NCBI GenBank assembly: GCA_014800535.1
Contig: JAAVFW010000002.1
Coordinates: 8,530-72,529 of the forward strand
Direction of reading: 5' to 3'
DNA length: 64,000 nt
Source: Bacteroidales bacterium
GTDB lineage: Bacteria; Bacteroidota; Bacteroidia; Bacteroidales; Muribaculaceae
This document shows positions 8,247 through 16,825 of the stretch, piece after piece. The notes under the pieces were generated by a model that had not been told where the DNA came from, made no database searches, and worked only from the letters and a program-made list of their open reading frames with translations. Both the position numbers and the translations under genes were made by a program. Position 1 is the first letter of the stretch. Each line of letters begins with the position of its first letter.

Positions 8247-9326
8247 ATGGATGTATTAAATATTTTTTCTGCCGTAAAAAAGTCCTTTTTCCCGTTGGTA
8301 AAGAAAAGCGGTAAGAATATTTTGTGGCTTTTAAATGATTATCTGATTCTTAGAAAAGTTAAGAAGGTATCTTTAACAGAATACTCGAATTTTCGACTAT
8401 ATGATCGCGATTCATCTTTTCGGGAAAACTTTTTGTCATATAGACAAGCATGTATTTACTGGAAAATTTTGAATCCTGATAGCTATGCCAATATTGCGAG
8501 AGATAAGTTTCTGTCGCATTTGTTGCTTGAAAGAGTCGGCATACCGATGCCAAGACTTATAGCATATTATCATCCTGAGATAGGAGTAAAGGAGGGATTG
8601 ACGGGCCATCATTATGAACATATTGCAGACATAATTAAACAATCAGGATTTAAAAGATTTGTTGTGAAACCGTCAAGCGACAGTGCTCACGGAAGTGGTG
8701 TGACAGTCTGTCATAATTTGATAGAAAAAGACGGAGATCTGTATGTTCAGAAATATGATGGCAAGGAAATAGCATTGAAGAAATTGTTTGGAAATGTTCC
8801 AATGCTTGTAGAAGAACTTGTAGAACAGACTCACCAGTTTAAAAAGTTCAACAGTAGTTCTATCAATACTGTCAGAGTAATGACCTGTTTGTATCCTGAC
8901 TCCTCCGTAAAGGTAATGGCGACATTTATGAAAATCGGTAGAAATGGCTCTGATGTTGATAATGCCGGTAGTGGAGGCAATGTTGACTGTGTTATAGATA
9001 CTATAACTGGTGAGACGCATGGTGCAAAGCAATTTAATTCTTGGGATGATATAAGAAAAATTGAATTACATCCTGATTCAGGAGAAAAACTGAATGGAGT
9101 TGCAATCAGAAATTGGGATGAAATTATTGAGTCTCTAAAGAAATATCAGACATTAATACCTCAGATAAAAATAATTGGTTGGGATGTAGCGGTCACTGAT
9201 AAAGGTCCTGTAATAATAGAAATTAATAATTGGTGGGATACCACAGGACAAGAGTTTATTGACAGAGGATGGGCACCTGAGGTTAGAGATTGTTATGAGG
9301 CTTGGAAACATTCTTTGAATAGATAA
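8247..9326 (+). CDS. Sugar-transfer-associated ATP-grasp protein (first copy)
   Basis: A 359-residue cytosolic protein of the ATPgrasp_ST type. The ATP-binding lysine region is FKRFVVKPSSDSAHGSG (about 134-150). NSSSINTVRVMT follows near 207-218, and the metal-binding end GWDVAVTDKGPVIIEINNWWD lies near 311-331. ATP-grasp enzymes join a carboxylate to an amine or thiol through an acyl-phosphate. This subfamily is found in polysaccharide loci and its products are not characterised. It lies between two CapA genes with gaps of 11 and 3 bases, so the three are surely co-transcribed. Confidence 0.82.
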   Translation: MDVLNIFSAVKKSFFPLVKKSGKNILWLLNDYLILRKVKKVSLTEYSNFRLYDRDSSFRENFLSYRQACIYWKILNPDSYANIARDKFLSHLLLERVGIPMPRLIAYYHPEIGVKEGLTGHHYEHIADIIKQSGFKRFVVKPSSDSAHGSGVTVCHNLIEKDGDLYVQKYDGKEIALKKLFGNVPMLVEELVEQTHQFKKFNSSSINTVRVMTCLYPDSSVKVMATFMKIGRNGSDVDNAGSGGNVDCVIDTITGETHGAKQFNSWDDIRKIELHPDSGEKLNGVAIRNWDEIIESLKKYQTLIPQIKIIGWDVAVTDKGPVIIEINNWWDTTGQEFIDRGWAPEVRDCYEAWKHSLNR

Positions 9327-9329
9327 TGT

Positions 9330-10454
9330 ATGTCGCTTAAGATTTGTTTTTTAGGAGATATAATGCCCGGAGGAGTATTACATAATAAGCCTTCGGGAGT
9401 TTCAGCTGAAGTTAATGAGTATCTTTCAGGTTTTGATTTGCGAATAGGGACTTTGGAGTGTGCCATCGGTGATACCCCGGACTTTGACCCTGTAAAGATG
9501 AGTCTGAAGCAGGATGTTATCTATGCACCGAATATAAACCTGAATAAATTAAAGGAACTCGGTATAAATTGTGTGAGCCTTGCAAATAATCACGCATTTG
9601 ATCTTGGAGCCAACGGACTTGAAAACACTATTACTCAATTAGACAAACTTGGGATAGCGCATTGTGGTGCTGGAAGGAATCTCGAGGAAGCATCTGAGCC
9701 TGTTGTCATAGAGTGTAAGGGTTTAAGGATAGGTATAATAGGATTGTGTGACAATCAGGAAAATACAGTTGGTTATGTGCCGGTTGCAACCGAATCATGT
9801 CCTGGAATGAACTCGATAGGTTGTGATTTTATATCACAGATTAAGATCTTACGTGGGAGAGTTGATTTTCTCTATGTGATGATTCACTGGGGGGAAGAAA
9901 ACACCTTTTGGCCGAGTTCGTATATGTTGGATATAGCAAAAAAATGTGTTGATGCCGGTGCCGATGGGATAATCGGCGGACATCAGCATCGTGTCCAGCC
10001 ATTGGTGACATATAGGAACAAGCCTATTTTTTTAGGACTTGGAAATTTCTTATTTCCACCACGTTATTTGCGTCCGCCACGCCCAATGTATTATCCTGCC
10101 GAAGAAGAGGATACATCACATTTTCCAGTAACAGACTCTTATCCGTGGGTAGAAACTCCAACTTATAAGATATGGAAGAGACTTGGTAGGATCGGAGCAT
10201 GTGGTGAGATAGAAATAGACTCTGCTAAAAATCAGCTTTCGGACATTTCATTGGTTAGAATGAATGATAATCATGCAGTTATATTTGCAGATAAGAGTGT
10301 TTTTAAATTTTCCGAGAGAATACTGCTGAGCATTATAAATGGACTGATCCCTAATTCAGGAAATGATATTTTTTTAAGAGCAGGCATATTCGTTAGACGA
10401 GGATGCAGGTATCTTCACTATAAAATTTCTCGATTGTTTGGATTAAGCAAATGA
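9330..10454 (+). CDS. CapA-family protein (second copy)
   Basis: A 374-residue paralogue of the CapA at 7141. The same motifs recur in the same order: GDIMPGG at 7-13, SLANNHAFDLG near 82-92, IHWGEENTFWPSS near 185-197 and GGHQHRVQP near 217-225. Two CapA-like copies flanking one ATP-grasp gene suggest two related steps, or a duplication followed by divergence. It ends at a weak 6-bp hairpin (10445-10460) and an A12 run, after which the operon is interrupted by 410 bases. Confidence 0.84.
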   Translation: MSLKICFLGDIMPGGVLHNKPSGVSAEVNEYLSGFDLRIGTLECAIGDTPDFDPVKMSLKQDVIYAPNINLNKLKELGINCVSLANNHAFDLGANGLENTITQLDKLGIAHCGAGRNLEEASEPVVIECKGLRIGIIGLCDNQENTVGYVPVATESCPGMNSIGCDFISQIKILRGRVDFLYVMIHWGEENTFWPSSYMLDIAKKCVDAGADGIIGGHQHRVQPLVTYRNKPIFLGLGNFLFPPRYLRPPRPMYYPAEEEDTSHFPVTDSYPWVETPTYKIWKRLGRIGACGEIEIDSAKNQLSDISLVRMNDNHAVIFADKSVFKFSERILLSIINGLIPNSGNDIFLRAGIFVRRGCRYLHYKISRLFGLSK

Positions 10455-10864
10455 TTGCTTGTAAAAAGTGGAAGTAAAAAAAAAAAATTACAGTTCGTTC
10501 TGTTAAGATAAATTTATTAATTTTGCAATGGCAATGATATGACTGCTTGAATAACTTTTTAAGGTTGTGTCAGAGCTTCAACCTCTTGAAAAGCACCTGT
10601 ATAGGCTCGTTCGAAGGCTTCGGAATAAAAAACGAAGGGTTGGGAATAATGTCAGAATGATGTGAAACAGATGTCGTTCTGCAAAAGGAATCATAGTATT
10701 CTTTTCCCAAGCATGTTGAACGAGACTAAAATTAAACGACCTACTTATATTTTCATAAATTTCGAGTTTGCCTTACGAAGTATAATTGATAATATATTTT
10801 AAGCAAATAGATTGCTACAGGTCGCGGTATAGAGCATTTTTAAGTATATTGGATTTTTGTAGAA
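10455..10864 (+). other. 410-base gene-free stretch with possible promoter and structured leader
   Basis: It holds an A12 run (10476-10487) and a possible promoter: TTCG at 10494-10497, 20 bases, TAATTTTG at 10518-10525. About 330 bases then precede the next start codon. Two short open stretches in different frames look faintly protein-like, but I recognise neither. A 7-base complementary pair (CTCGTTC near 10607 and GAACGAG near 10709) could pair over about 100 bases. It may be a long regulatory leader, a small RNA or gene debris; I cannot decide. Confidence 0.4.
10494..10525 (+). promoter_or_regulatory. Possible internal capsule promoter
   Basis: A perfect -7 box TAATTTTG (10518-10525) lies 20 bases after a poor -33 box (TTCG). 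It would restart transcription of the second half of the capsule operon after the gap. Confidence 0.5.
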
Positions 10865-12052
10865 ATGGTTGGTAGACTGGTTAGACTTATAAAAAAAATT
10901 TGTTCATATATTGTTTTGTCAGTTGTTTATAAATATAATATTTTAAGATTGTATTTATTGACTGAGCGACGTGAACGAAGAATTCTATATAAGAATTTTG
11001 AGTATAGGGAGAGTAAGGATGGAAAGGAGGCTGAGAAAAAATGGCGAAAATATTGGGCTCCCATTTTGAAATATCCCGGAAAATGGTCATATAGATTATT
11101 TTCGGTTATGGATGGACATGATGTCAGGATTCTCTCACAAGTAATATGTTCAGAACTTGAAAAATCATTAAATCCGAGGATATATATACCCTATTACGAT
11201 AATAAAAATCTGTTCGATAAGCTGCTTCCATCCTCTTTTTTTCCTAAAACTCTTATAAGATTAATGGATGGAGTTTTTATTGATAGGGAATATCATATTA
11301 TTGAAAAGATATCTGATAAAACACTTGATGCAGCTTTAACCGGATATAATTCGGTAATTATAAAACCAACGGTGGGTAGCGATTCCGGGAAAGGTATTAT
11401 GAAGTTTATACGCTCTGGGAATATTTTTAAATCCGTTAGTGATGAAAATGTTGCTCTTAGTGTTAATATGTTGCAAAATATCGGGGGGGGTGGCAATATG
11501 ATACTTCAGGAGGCGTTGGTACAACATTCTTTTATGTCGAAATTTAATCCAACGTCTGTTAATACAATCCGTATAGCCACTTATACTTCTCCCTATAATG
11601 GAAAGGTTAACCTATTATCAGCAATTATAAGAATGGGAGCAAAGGGCTCATTCGTAGATAATATGCATGCTGATGGCAAGATGGTTGGAATAGATGTGAA
11701 GACCGGAAAACTTACGGATTTTTGTATGGATTCTGAGGGGAGAAAGTATAACTCATACAATGGAGTAGATTTTGAATGTGCAGACTTGTATGTTCCGGAA
11801 TGGGATAAGATTGTAGCATTTACAGTTGACGCCGCTTCAAGACTCTTTCCTATGAAGTTAATACAATTTGACGTTGCATTACAAGAAGATGGTTCTCCAA
11901 AGCTGATCGAATTTAATATAGGAGGGTTTCCTATGTGGGTTGCTCAATATTTCGGTTTTCCGGCGTTTGGCGAATGGACTGATGAAATCCGAGAGTATGC
12001 AATGAAATCCAAGAGAACACTGAAGATTGATATTTTGCGAAATATTAATTAA
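10865..12052 (+). CDS. Sugar-transfer-associated ATP-grasp protein (second copy), with G8 tract
   Basis: A 395-residue ATP-grasp protein related to the copies at 8247 and 12234. Visible are the ATP-binding stretch NSVIIKPTVGSDSGKGIMKF (about 161-180), NPTSVNTIRIATY near 230-242, and the metal-binding end IQFDVALQEDGSPKLIEFN near 334-352. A run of eight G (11483-11490) encodes part of GGGG in NIGGGGNM. Loss or gain of one G would shift the frame and cut off the C-terminal half, including the metal-binding residues, so it is a candidate phase-variable gene. Substrates are unknown. With 8 G the frame is intact. Confidence 0.8.
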   Translation: MVGRLVRLIKKICSYIVLSVVYKYNILRLYLLTERRERRILYKNFEYRESKDGKEAEKKWRKYWAPILKYPGKWSYRLFSVMDGHDVRILSQVICSELEKSLNPRIYIPYYDNKNLFDKLLPSSFFPKTLIRLMDGVFIDREYHIIEKISDKTLDAALTGYNSVIIKPTVGSDSGKGIMKFIRSGNIFKSVSDENVALSVNMLQNIGGGGNMILQEALVQHSFMSKFNPTSVNTIRIATYTSPYNGKVNLLSAIIRMGAKGSFVDNMHADGKMVGIDVKTGKLTDFCMDSEGRKYNSYNGVDFECADLYVPEWDKIVAFTVDAASRLFPMKLIQFDVALQEDGSPKLIEFNIGGFPMWVAQYFGFPAFGEWTDEIREYAMKSKRTLKIDILRNIN

Positions 12053-12066
12053 AATAACTGTTACTT

Positions 12067-12156
12067 ATGCGCAGCAGTAGGATAACAAGTTTTGATTATA
12101 TCAGAGTCGTTTCTATAATTGGTATTTTAATATGTCAATTCTATTTTAAAATTTGA
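12067..12156 (+). pseudogene. N-terminal remnant of an acyltransferase-3-type membrane protein
   Basis: An ATG at 12067 opens 29 codons before a TGA. The peptide contains ITSFDYIRVVSIIGILICQF, which resembles the first membrane helix of acyltransferase family 3 O-acetylases (usually a ..DYIR.. start and a hydrophobic run ending in a catalytic His). Here Gln stands where His is expected, and the frame then closes; about 75 bases later the next ATP-grasp gene begins. I read it as debris of a lost acetyltransferase gene. The match rests on one helix only, so it is tentative. Confidence 0.45.
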
Positions 12157-12233
12157 CTTCGAGGATTCGGTATAGTTTAAATATACATAAATATAAGGAT
12201 TTAAAGAAAGTTGTAAGATTTTGAGGCGTCGAT

Positions 12234-13364
12234 ATGATTAGTAAGCTAATATCAATTGTCAGAGGTGTTTTAAGATGGGTGTACCGAGCATTTTATCTGA
12301 AGCCCCGTTCTGTATGTGATGTTCTAATTCATAGAAAGAAATGGTGTAATCACACAAGTTATTATCCGGAGCTTAAATCAAAATCATCCTGGCAGATTGA
12401 AAAGGATCAGATTTTACAATCAATAAAATACGGTTTCCCAAATCCATTTTATTTCTCATACGGTTTCGATGTTAAATCAGACGAAGAAATGAATAAATAT
12501 CTTCATAACATTGTGTTTATGAAGATAAGAAATAAATATAATGTAACTCAAAATTCGGCAATTCCTGTTTTAAGAGATAAAGTTTTATTTGGGATGCTTG
12601 CTGATTATATGGGAGTGAACTATTCAAAGAATTTAGGAATTACAACTCCTGAAGGAATCTTCGATATCGAACAAAAACAGGAAACGTCGTATCATTCATT
12701 TTTCAATCGTTTTACAGAGGCTGACCTGTTTATAAAACCGGTAGATGGTGAATGTGGAAAAGGCATTATGCACTTACTGATTAACAAATCCGGTATGAAG
12801 TCAAATGGGGAAGATATAAAGATGGATGAATTGGAGGAGATTCTGAAGAGATCCAGATTTTTGATTCAATCAACTGTTGAGCAACATCCTGATATGGCAT
12901 CGTTACACCCTCAGTCTCTAAACACAATAAGACTTGTAACGATACGCAACAGAAGAACCGGAGAACTTGAAGTTTTCCCATCGATTTTAAGAATCGGTAC
13001 AGGAGGTTCAAATGTAGATAATACGTCACAGGGTGGGCTGGCAGTTGGAATTAAATTGGAGACAGGGCAATTAAAGGAATATGGCTTTTATAAGCCGGAG
13101 TTTGGTACACGTGTATCTATCCATCCTGATAGTGGAATTGTTTTTTCAGAGTTTAAGATTCCATTTTTTGAGGAATGTAAGAAACAGGCTATTTTGCTAC
13201 ATTCTATGTTACCTTCCATTCATTCAATCGGATGGGATGTCGCAGTTGGTAAGGATGGTCCGGTCTTCATAGAAGGTAACGATAATTGGGAAATTAACGG
13301 TCCTCAGATTTGTAATGGTGGATTAAAAAAAGCATTTCTTGATGCTTGTGGGGACTTTAAATAA
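12234..13364 (+). CDS. Sugar-transfer-associated ATP-grasp protein (third copy)
   Basis: A 376-residue member of the same family as 8247 and 10865. Landmarks are FIKPVDGECGKGIMHL (about 165-180), HPQSLNTIRLVTI near 226-238, GGSNVDNTSQGG near 258-269, and the end GWDVAVGKDGPVFIEGNDNWE near 332-352. The Asn/Asp/Glu residues of the last motif would hold the metal ions. It sits 22 bases before ugd. Three diverged paralogues in one locus suggest three different acceptor or donor pairs rather than dosage (inference). Confidence 0.8.
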   Translation: MISKLISIVRGVLRWVYRAFYLKPRSVCDVLIHRKKWCNHTSYYPELKSKSSWQIEKDQILQSIKYGFPNPFYFSYGFDVKSDEEMNKYLHNIVFMKIRNKYNVTQNSAIPVLRDKVLFGMLADYMGVNYSKNLGITTPEGIFDIEQKQETSYHSFFNRFTEADLFIKPVDGECGKGIMHLLINKSGMKSNGEDIKMDELEEILKRSRFLIQSTVEQHPDMASLHPQSLNTIRLVTIRNRRTGELEVFPSILRIGTGGSNVDNTSQGGLAVGIKLETGQLKEYGFYKPEFGTRVSIHPDSGIVFSEFKIPFFEECKKQAILLHSMLPSIHSIGWDVAVGKDGPVFIEGNDNWEINGPQICNGGLKKAFLDACGDFK

Positions 13365-13385
13365 GACAACGAAATTGAACATATC

Positions 13386-14672
13386 ATGAAAACACGATAT
13401 AATATAGCAGTTGCCGGCACCGGTTATGTGGGTCTTAGTCTGGCAACACTTCTTGCACAACATAATAAGGTCACTGCAGTTGATATTATTCCGGAGAAGG
13501 TAGAACTGATTAATAGTCATCGTTCACCCATTCAGGATGACTATATCGAAGAGTATCTTGCAGAAAAGGAACTGGATTTAGTCGCTACGCTTGATGCGGA
13601 GGCTGCTTATAAAGATGCTGACTTTATTGTTATTGCTGCTCCTACAAACTATGACCCGGTAAAGAATTATTTTGATACTCACTGCATTGAAGATGTTATC
13701 GACATTGTGTTGAGAGTGAATCCCGATGCTGTGATGGTGATAAAATCGACAATTCCTGTCGGCTATTGTCGTTCGCTTTATACACGCTATGCTAAGCAGG
13801 GCGCACCGAAACTGAATCTGCTGTTCTTCCCGGAATTCCTTCGTGAAAGCAAGGCGTTATATGATAATCTCTATCCCAGCAGAATTATCGGAGGCGTTCC
13901 TAAGATTCTTGACAATCCGGAGTTTGCAGAAGAGAATGAATCGATTCTGAAATTGACAAATCCTGAATGGCTTGATGAGAAAGCTCATGTTTTCGCCGAA
14001 CTTCTTCAGCAAGGAGCTTTGAAGAAAGATATCCCGGTGATATTTATGGGGATGAAAGAAGCCGAGGCAGTGAAGCTTTTTGCCAATACTTATCTTGCGC
14101 TCCGTGTGAGTTATTTCAATGAACTTGACACCTACGCTGAGGTAAAGGGTCTTGACTCCAAGGCAATCATCGAAGGTATTGGGCTTGATCCTCGAATCGG
14201 CACTCATTACAATAATCCCTCATTCGGCTACGGTGGTTACTGTTTGCCGAAAGACTCCAAGCAGCTTCTCGCCAACTATGCCAATGTGCCACAGAATATG
14301 ATGTCGGCAATTGTCGAGAGCAATCGTACAAGAAAAGATTTTATTGCCGATCAGGTTTTGAAGAAAGCGGGTTGGAGCCCTGAAAAACCGGTTGTTGTGG
14401 GTGTTTACAGGCTCACTATGAAGTCTAACAGCGATAACTTCCGCCATTCATCCATTCAGGGAGTCATGAAGCGTATAAAGGCGAAAGGCGCGACTGTCAT
14501 AATCTATGAGCCTACGCTTGAGGATGGAACAACATTCTTCGGTTCGCGCATAGTCAACGATCTAAATGAGTTTATGAGTCAGAGCGATGCGATTCTTGCC
14601 AACCGAACAAGTGAAGAGCTTGATGCTGTGAGTGAAAAGGTTTACACTCGTGATATTTTCAATCAAGATTAA
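13386..14672 (+). CDS. ugd: UDP-glucose 6-dehydrogenase
   Basis: A 428-residue nucleotide-sugar dehydrogenase that oxidises UDP-glucose to UDP-glucuronate with two NAD+. The Rossmann motif is [10 protein letters not shown] (about 11-20). The substrate lysine lies in KSTIPVGY near 122 and the catalytic cysteine in [14 protein letters not shown] near 280-293. It is followed after 8 bases by a UDP-glucuronate 4-epimerase, so the pair should supply UDP-GlcA and UDP-GalA for the capsule. A UDP-ManNAc or related substrate cannot be fully excluded. Base composition is less AT-rich than in the ATP-grasp genes before it. Confidence 0.9.
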   Translation: MKTRYNIAVAGTGYVGLSLATLLAQHNKVTAVDIIPEKVELINSHRSPIQDDYIEEYLAEKELDLVATLDAEAAYKDADFIVIAAPTNYDPVKNYFDTHCIEDVIDIVLRVNPDAVMVIKSTIPVGYCRSLYTRYAKQGAPKLNLLFFPEFLRESKALYDNLYPSRIIGGVPKILDNPEFAEENESILKLTNPEWLDEKAHVFAELLQQGALKKDIPVIFMGMKEAEAVKLFANTYLALRVSYFNELDTYAEVKGLDSKAIIEGIGLDPRIGTHYNNPSFGYGGYCLPKDSKQLLANYANVPQNMMSAIVESNRTRKDFIADQVLKKAGWSPEKPVVVGVYRLTMKSNSDNFRHSSIQGVMKRIKAKGATVIIYEPTLEDGTTFFGSRIVNDLNEFMSQSDAILANRTSEELDAVSEKVYTRDIFNQD

Positions 14673-14680
14673 TTGGAGAG

Positions 14681-15691
14681 ATGAAGATATTGGTGACCGG
14701 AGCAGCCGGATTTATCGGATTTCACCTTGTGAGCCGACTTTGTGGCGAAGGTGAGACGGTGGTTGGAATTGATAATATCAACGACTATTATCCTGTCAGT
14801 CTTAAATATGCGCGTCTTGAGGAAACAGGTATTCCTGAGAGAGAGATTGTGCAGGGACGAATGGTTCAGAGCAAAAAATTTGATAACTATAAATTCTGTC
14901 GTGTCGACATCTGTGACAAAGCGAAAGTCGACAGGTTGTTTGAAGAAGAGAAATTTGATATAGTTGTCAATCTTGCAGCTCAGGCCGGAGTGCGTTATTC
15001 CATTGAGAATCCCTACGCATATATTGAAAGCAATATAGTCGGATTTCTGAATATTCTTGAAGCATCACGGCTTAATAAGGTCCGTCATCTTGTTTATGCT
15101 TCATCATCATCTGTCTATGGAGGTAACACTAAGACTCCATTTTCTGAGACAGACCGAGTTGACAATCAGGTGTCGGTTTACGCGGCCACAAAGAAGAGCA
15201 ACGAATTGATGGCAAACGTTTACAGTAAGCTCTACGGATTGCCGACAACAGGTCTGCGTTTCTTCACTGTATATGGACCCTGGGGACGCCCCGATATGTC
15301 ACCATTCCTTTTTATGGATGCCATATTCAACGATCGTCCCATAAAGGTGTTTAATAATGGCGACATGTTGCGTGACTTTACCTTCATTGATGATATTATT
15401 GAAGGTGTACGCCGGATAATAGATGTTATTCCTGACAAGGAAGTTCCGTCGGCAATTTATAATATAGGAAATCAGTCGCCGACACGTCTGATGGATTATA
15501 TTGAGTGTATTGAGCGTGCGGCAGGACGGCAGGCAAAAAAAGAGTACTTGCCGATGCAACCCGGCGATGTTTATCAAACCTACGCAGACTCCTCTGCACT
15601 TTCCCAGGCAACCGGTTTTGCTCCTGCCACTCCTCTTCAAGACGGAATCAACCGCACAGCCGAATGGTTCCGCTCATACTTTAAGGTTTGA
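14681..15691 (+). CDS. UDP-glucuronate 4-epimerase (SDR family)
   Basis: A 336-residue extended short-chain dehydrogenase. It shows the NAD motif GAAGFIGFHL (7-16), the catalytic SSSSVYG (about 142-148) and YAATKKSNE (Tyr/Lys pair near 168-172), then RFFTVYGPWGRPDMSPFLF, which is characteristic of UDP-glucuronate 4-epimerases rather than GalE or dTDP-glucose dehydratase. It interconverts UDP-GlcA and UDP-GalA. It lies 8 bases after ugd, and the Rpn-type gene begins 14 bases after its stop. Confidence 0.88.
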   Translation: MKILVTGAAGFIGFHLVSRLCGEGETVVGIDNINDYYPVSLKYARLEETGIPEREIVQGRMVQSKKFDNYKFCRVDICDKAKVDRLFEEEKFDIVVNLAAQAGVRYSIENPYAYIESNIVGFLNILEASRLNKVRHLVYASSSSVYGGNTKTPFSETDRVDNQVSVYAATKKSNELMANVYSKLYGLPTTGLRFFTVYGPWGRPDMSPFLFMDAIFNDRPIKVFNNGDMLRDFTFIDDIIEGVRRIIDVIPDKEVPSAIYNIGNQSPTRLMDYIECIERAAGRQAKKEYLPMQPGDVYQTYADSSALSQATGFAPATPLQDGINRTAEWFRSYFKV

Positions 15692-15705
15692 AAAATTGCA
15701 GTGAC

Positions 15706-16644
15706 ATGTCAAAATTCATAAATCCTTTTGTTGACTTTGGTTTCAAATATATATTTGGAAGAGAAGAATCCAAGATATTTCTTATTGATTTCTTAAATGC
15801 TCTTTTGGAGAATGAACCTGGCTTTTCTCCAATTGTTGATATTAAATATAGAGACAAGGAAATAATACGCCATACATTTGTAGAACGTGGAATAATATTT
15901 GATATTCATTGTGAGACTGCAGATGGCAGGCTATTTACAGTTGAGATGCAAAATTCGCATCAGGTTTTCTTTCAGGACCGCCTGATATATTATGCATCAA
16001 GAACAGTTGTAGAGCAGGGTAAATCCGGGAAAGACTGGTATTATGAGTATATGCCGGTATATACAGTGGCATTTATGAATTTTGAACTTCCTCATTTAAA
16101 AGGACGCTTCAGAGTAGATGCCAGAATATGTGATATAGCAACTAATGAGCTTATTTCAGATAAGTTAAGATTTATTTTGCTTCAGCTCCCGAACTTCGAC
16201 AAGAGAGAGAATGAATCTCAATGTCATACAAGATTGGATAAATGGATTTATAACATTGTAAATATGACGTCTATGGAAAGGTTAACATTTACACATGAGG
16301 GAAATTTGTTTCAGCATCTTGAAGATGTCGTTTCTTACGCATCTTTAAGCGAAAAAGATCGACGTCAATATGATGCTGACCTTAAGGCATATCGTGATTA
16401 TTACGGTACTTTAAAATCAGCATCAATATTAGGTCGCGCAGAAGGTCGTGCAGAGGGTCGTGCAGAAGGTCGTGCAGAGGGTCGTGCAGAAGGTCTTGCA
16501 GAGGGTCGTGCAGAAGGAAAAACGGAAGAAAGAATGGCATTGATCACTTCAATGTATAATCAGGGACTCGAGATATCGTTAATTGCAAAAATTGTTAATT
16601 CATCTGAGGATGAAGTCAAAAATATTTTAGGTATCGTTTTGTAA
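15706..16644 (+). CDS. Rpn-family PD-(D/E)XK nuclease / putative transposase
   Basis: A 312-residue protein of the Rpn (recombination-promoting nuclease, 'PD-(D/E)XK transposase') family, common in many copies in Bacteroidales. The start NPFVDFGFKYIFG (about 5-17) and the nuclease core GIIFDIHCETADGRLFTVEMQ (Asp, then E-x-Q, about 65-85) are typical. Near the C-terminus a four-residue unit GRAE (once GLAE) is repeated seven times, encoded by seven 12-base repeats (16432-16515). I use the ATG at 15706 rather than a TTG at 15688. It has no evident link to capsule synthesis and may have arrived as cargo. Confidence 0.85.
   Translation: MSKFINPFVDFGFKYIFGREESKIFLIDFLNALLENEPGFSPIVDIKYRDKEIIRHTFVERGIIFDIHCETADGRLFTVEMQNSHQVFFQDRLIYYASRTVVEQGKSGKDWYYEYMPVYTVAFMNFELPHLKGRFRVDARICDIATNELISDKLRFILLQLPNFDKRENESQCHTRLDKWIYNIVNMTSMERLTFTHEGNLFQHLEDVVSYASLSEKDRRQYDADLKAYRDYYGTLKSASILGRAEGRAEGRAEGRAEGRAEGLAEGRAEGKTEERMALITSMYNQGLEISLIAKIVNSSEDEVKNILGIVL
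16432..16515 (+). repeat. Tandem 12-bp repeats (7 units) in the Rpn gene
   Basis: Seven in-frame units of form GGTCGTGCAGAA or GGTCGTGCAGAG. The last codon alternates GAA/GAG, so the true period is 24 bp, pointing to expansion by whole 24-bp steps. Changes in copy number keep the frame and only lengthen or shorten the protein's linker. Confidence 0.9.
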
Positions 16645-16745
16645 AGACAGAAAAGTGATATTGTATGTTGTTTGAGAAAATTAAAAAAAATACTTACAAC
16701 TCCTCGTATCCTTTTCACAGTTCCTGTTTTGAAAATATTAGGAGG

Positions 16746-16812
16746 AATCCTTCCGGATTCTGTATATATAAGTCTGCAATATTTTCAACATTTCGGAAGA
16801 TTCCCCAATCTT
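16746..16812 (+). promoter_or_regulatory. Hairpins in the leader of the TupA-like gene
   Basis: Two small perfect stems lie in the 181-base gap: GAATCC/GGATTC with a TTCC loop (16746-16761) and AAGATT/AATCTT with a CCCC loop (16797-16812). The second ends 13 bases before the start codon and could hide the ribosome-binding region. No promoter boxes are clear. Confidence 0.4.
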
Positions 16813-16825
16813 AAGAATTGTATAA

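Noticed and set aside
11483..11490. A frameshift from sequencing error in the G8 tract
   Set aside because: The frame is intact at eight G and the protein keeps the family pattern on both sides. An error cannot be fully excluded without reads.
15688..15705. A TTG start for the Rpn gene
   Set aside because: The ATG at 15706 begins exactly where the family pattern begins; the same reasoning rejects TTG starts at 19916, 25110 and 29560.
16432..16515. CRISPR-like array
   Set aside because: Units are 12 bp, contiguous and in frame inside a coding sequence, without spacers.
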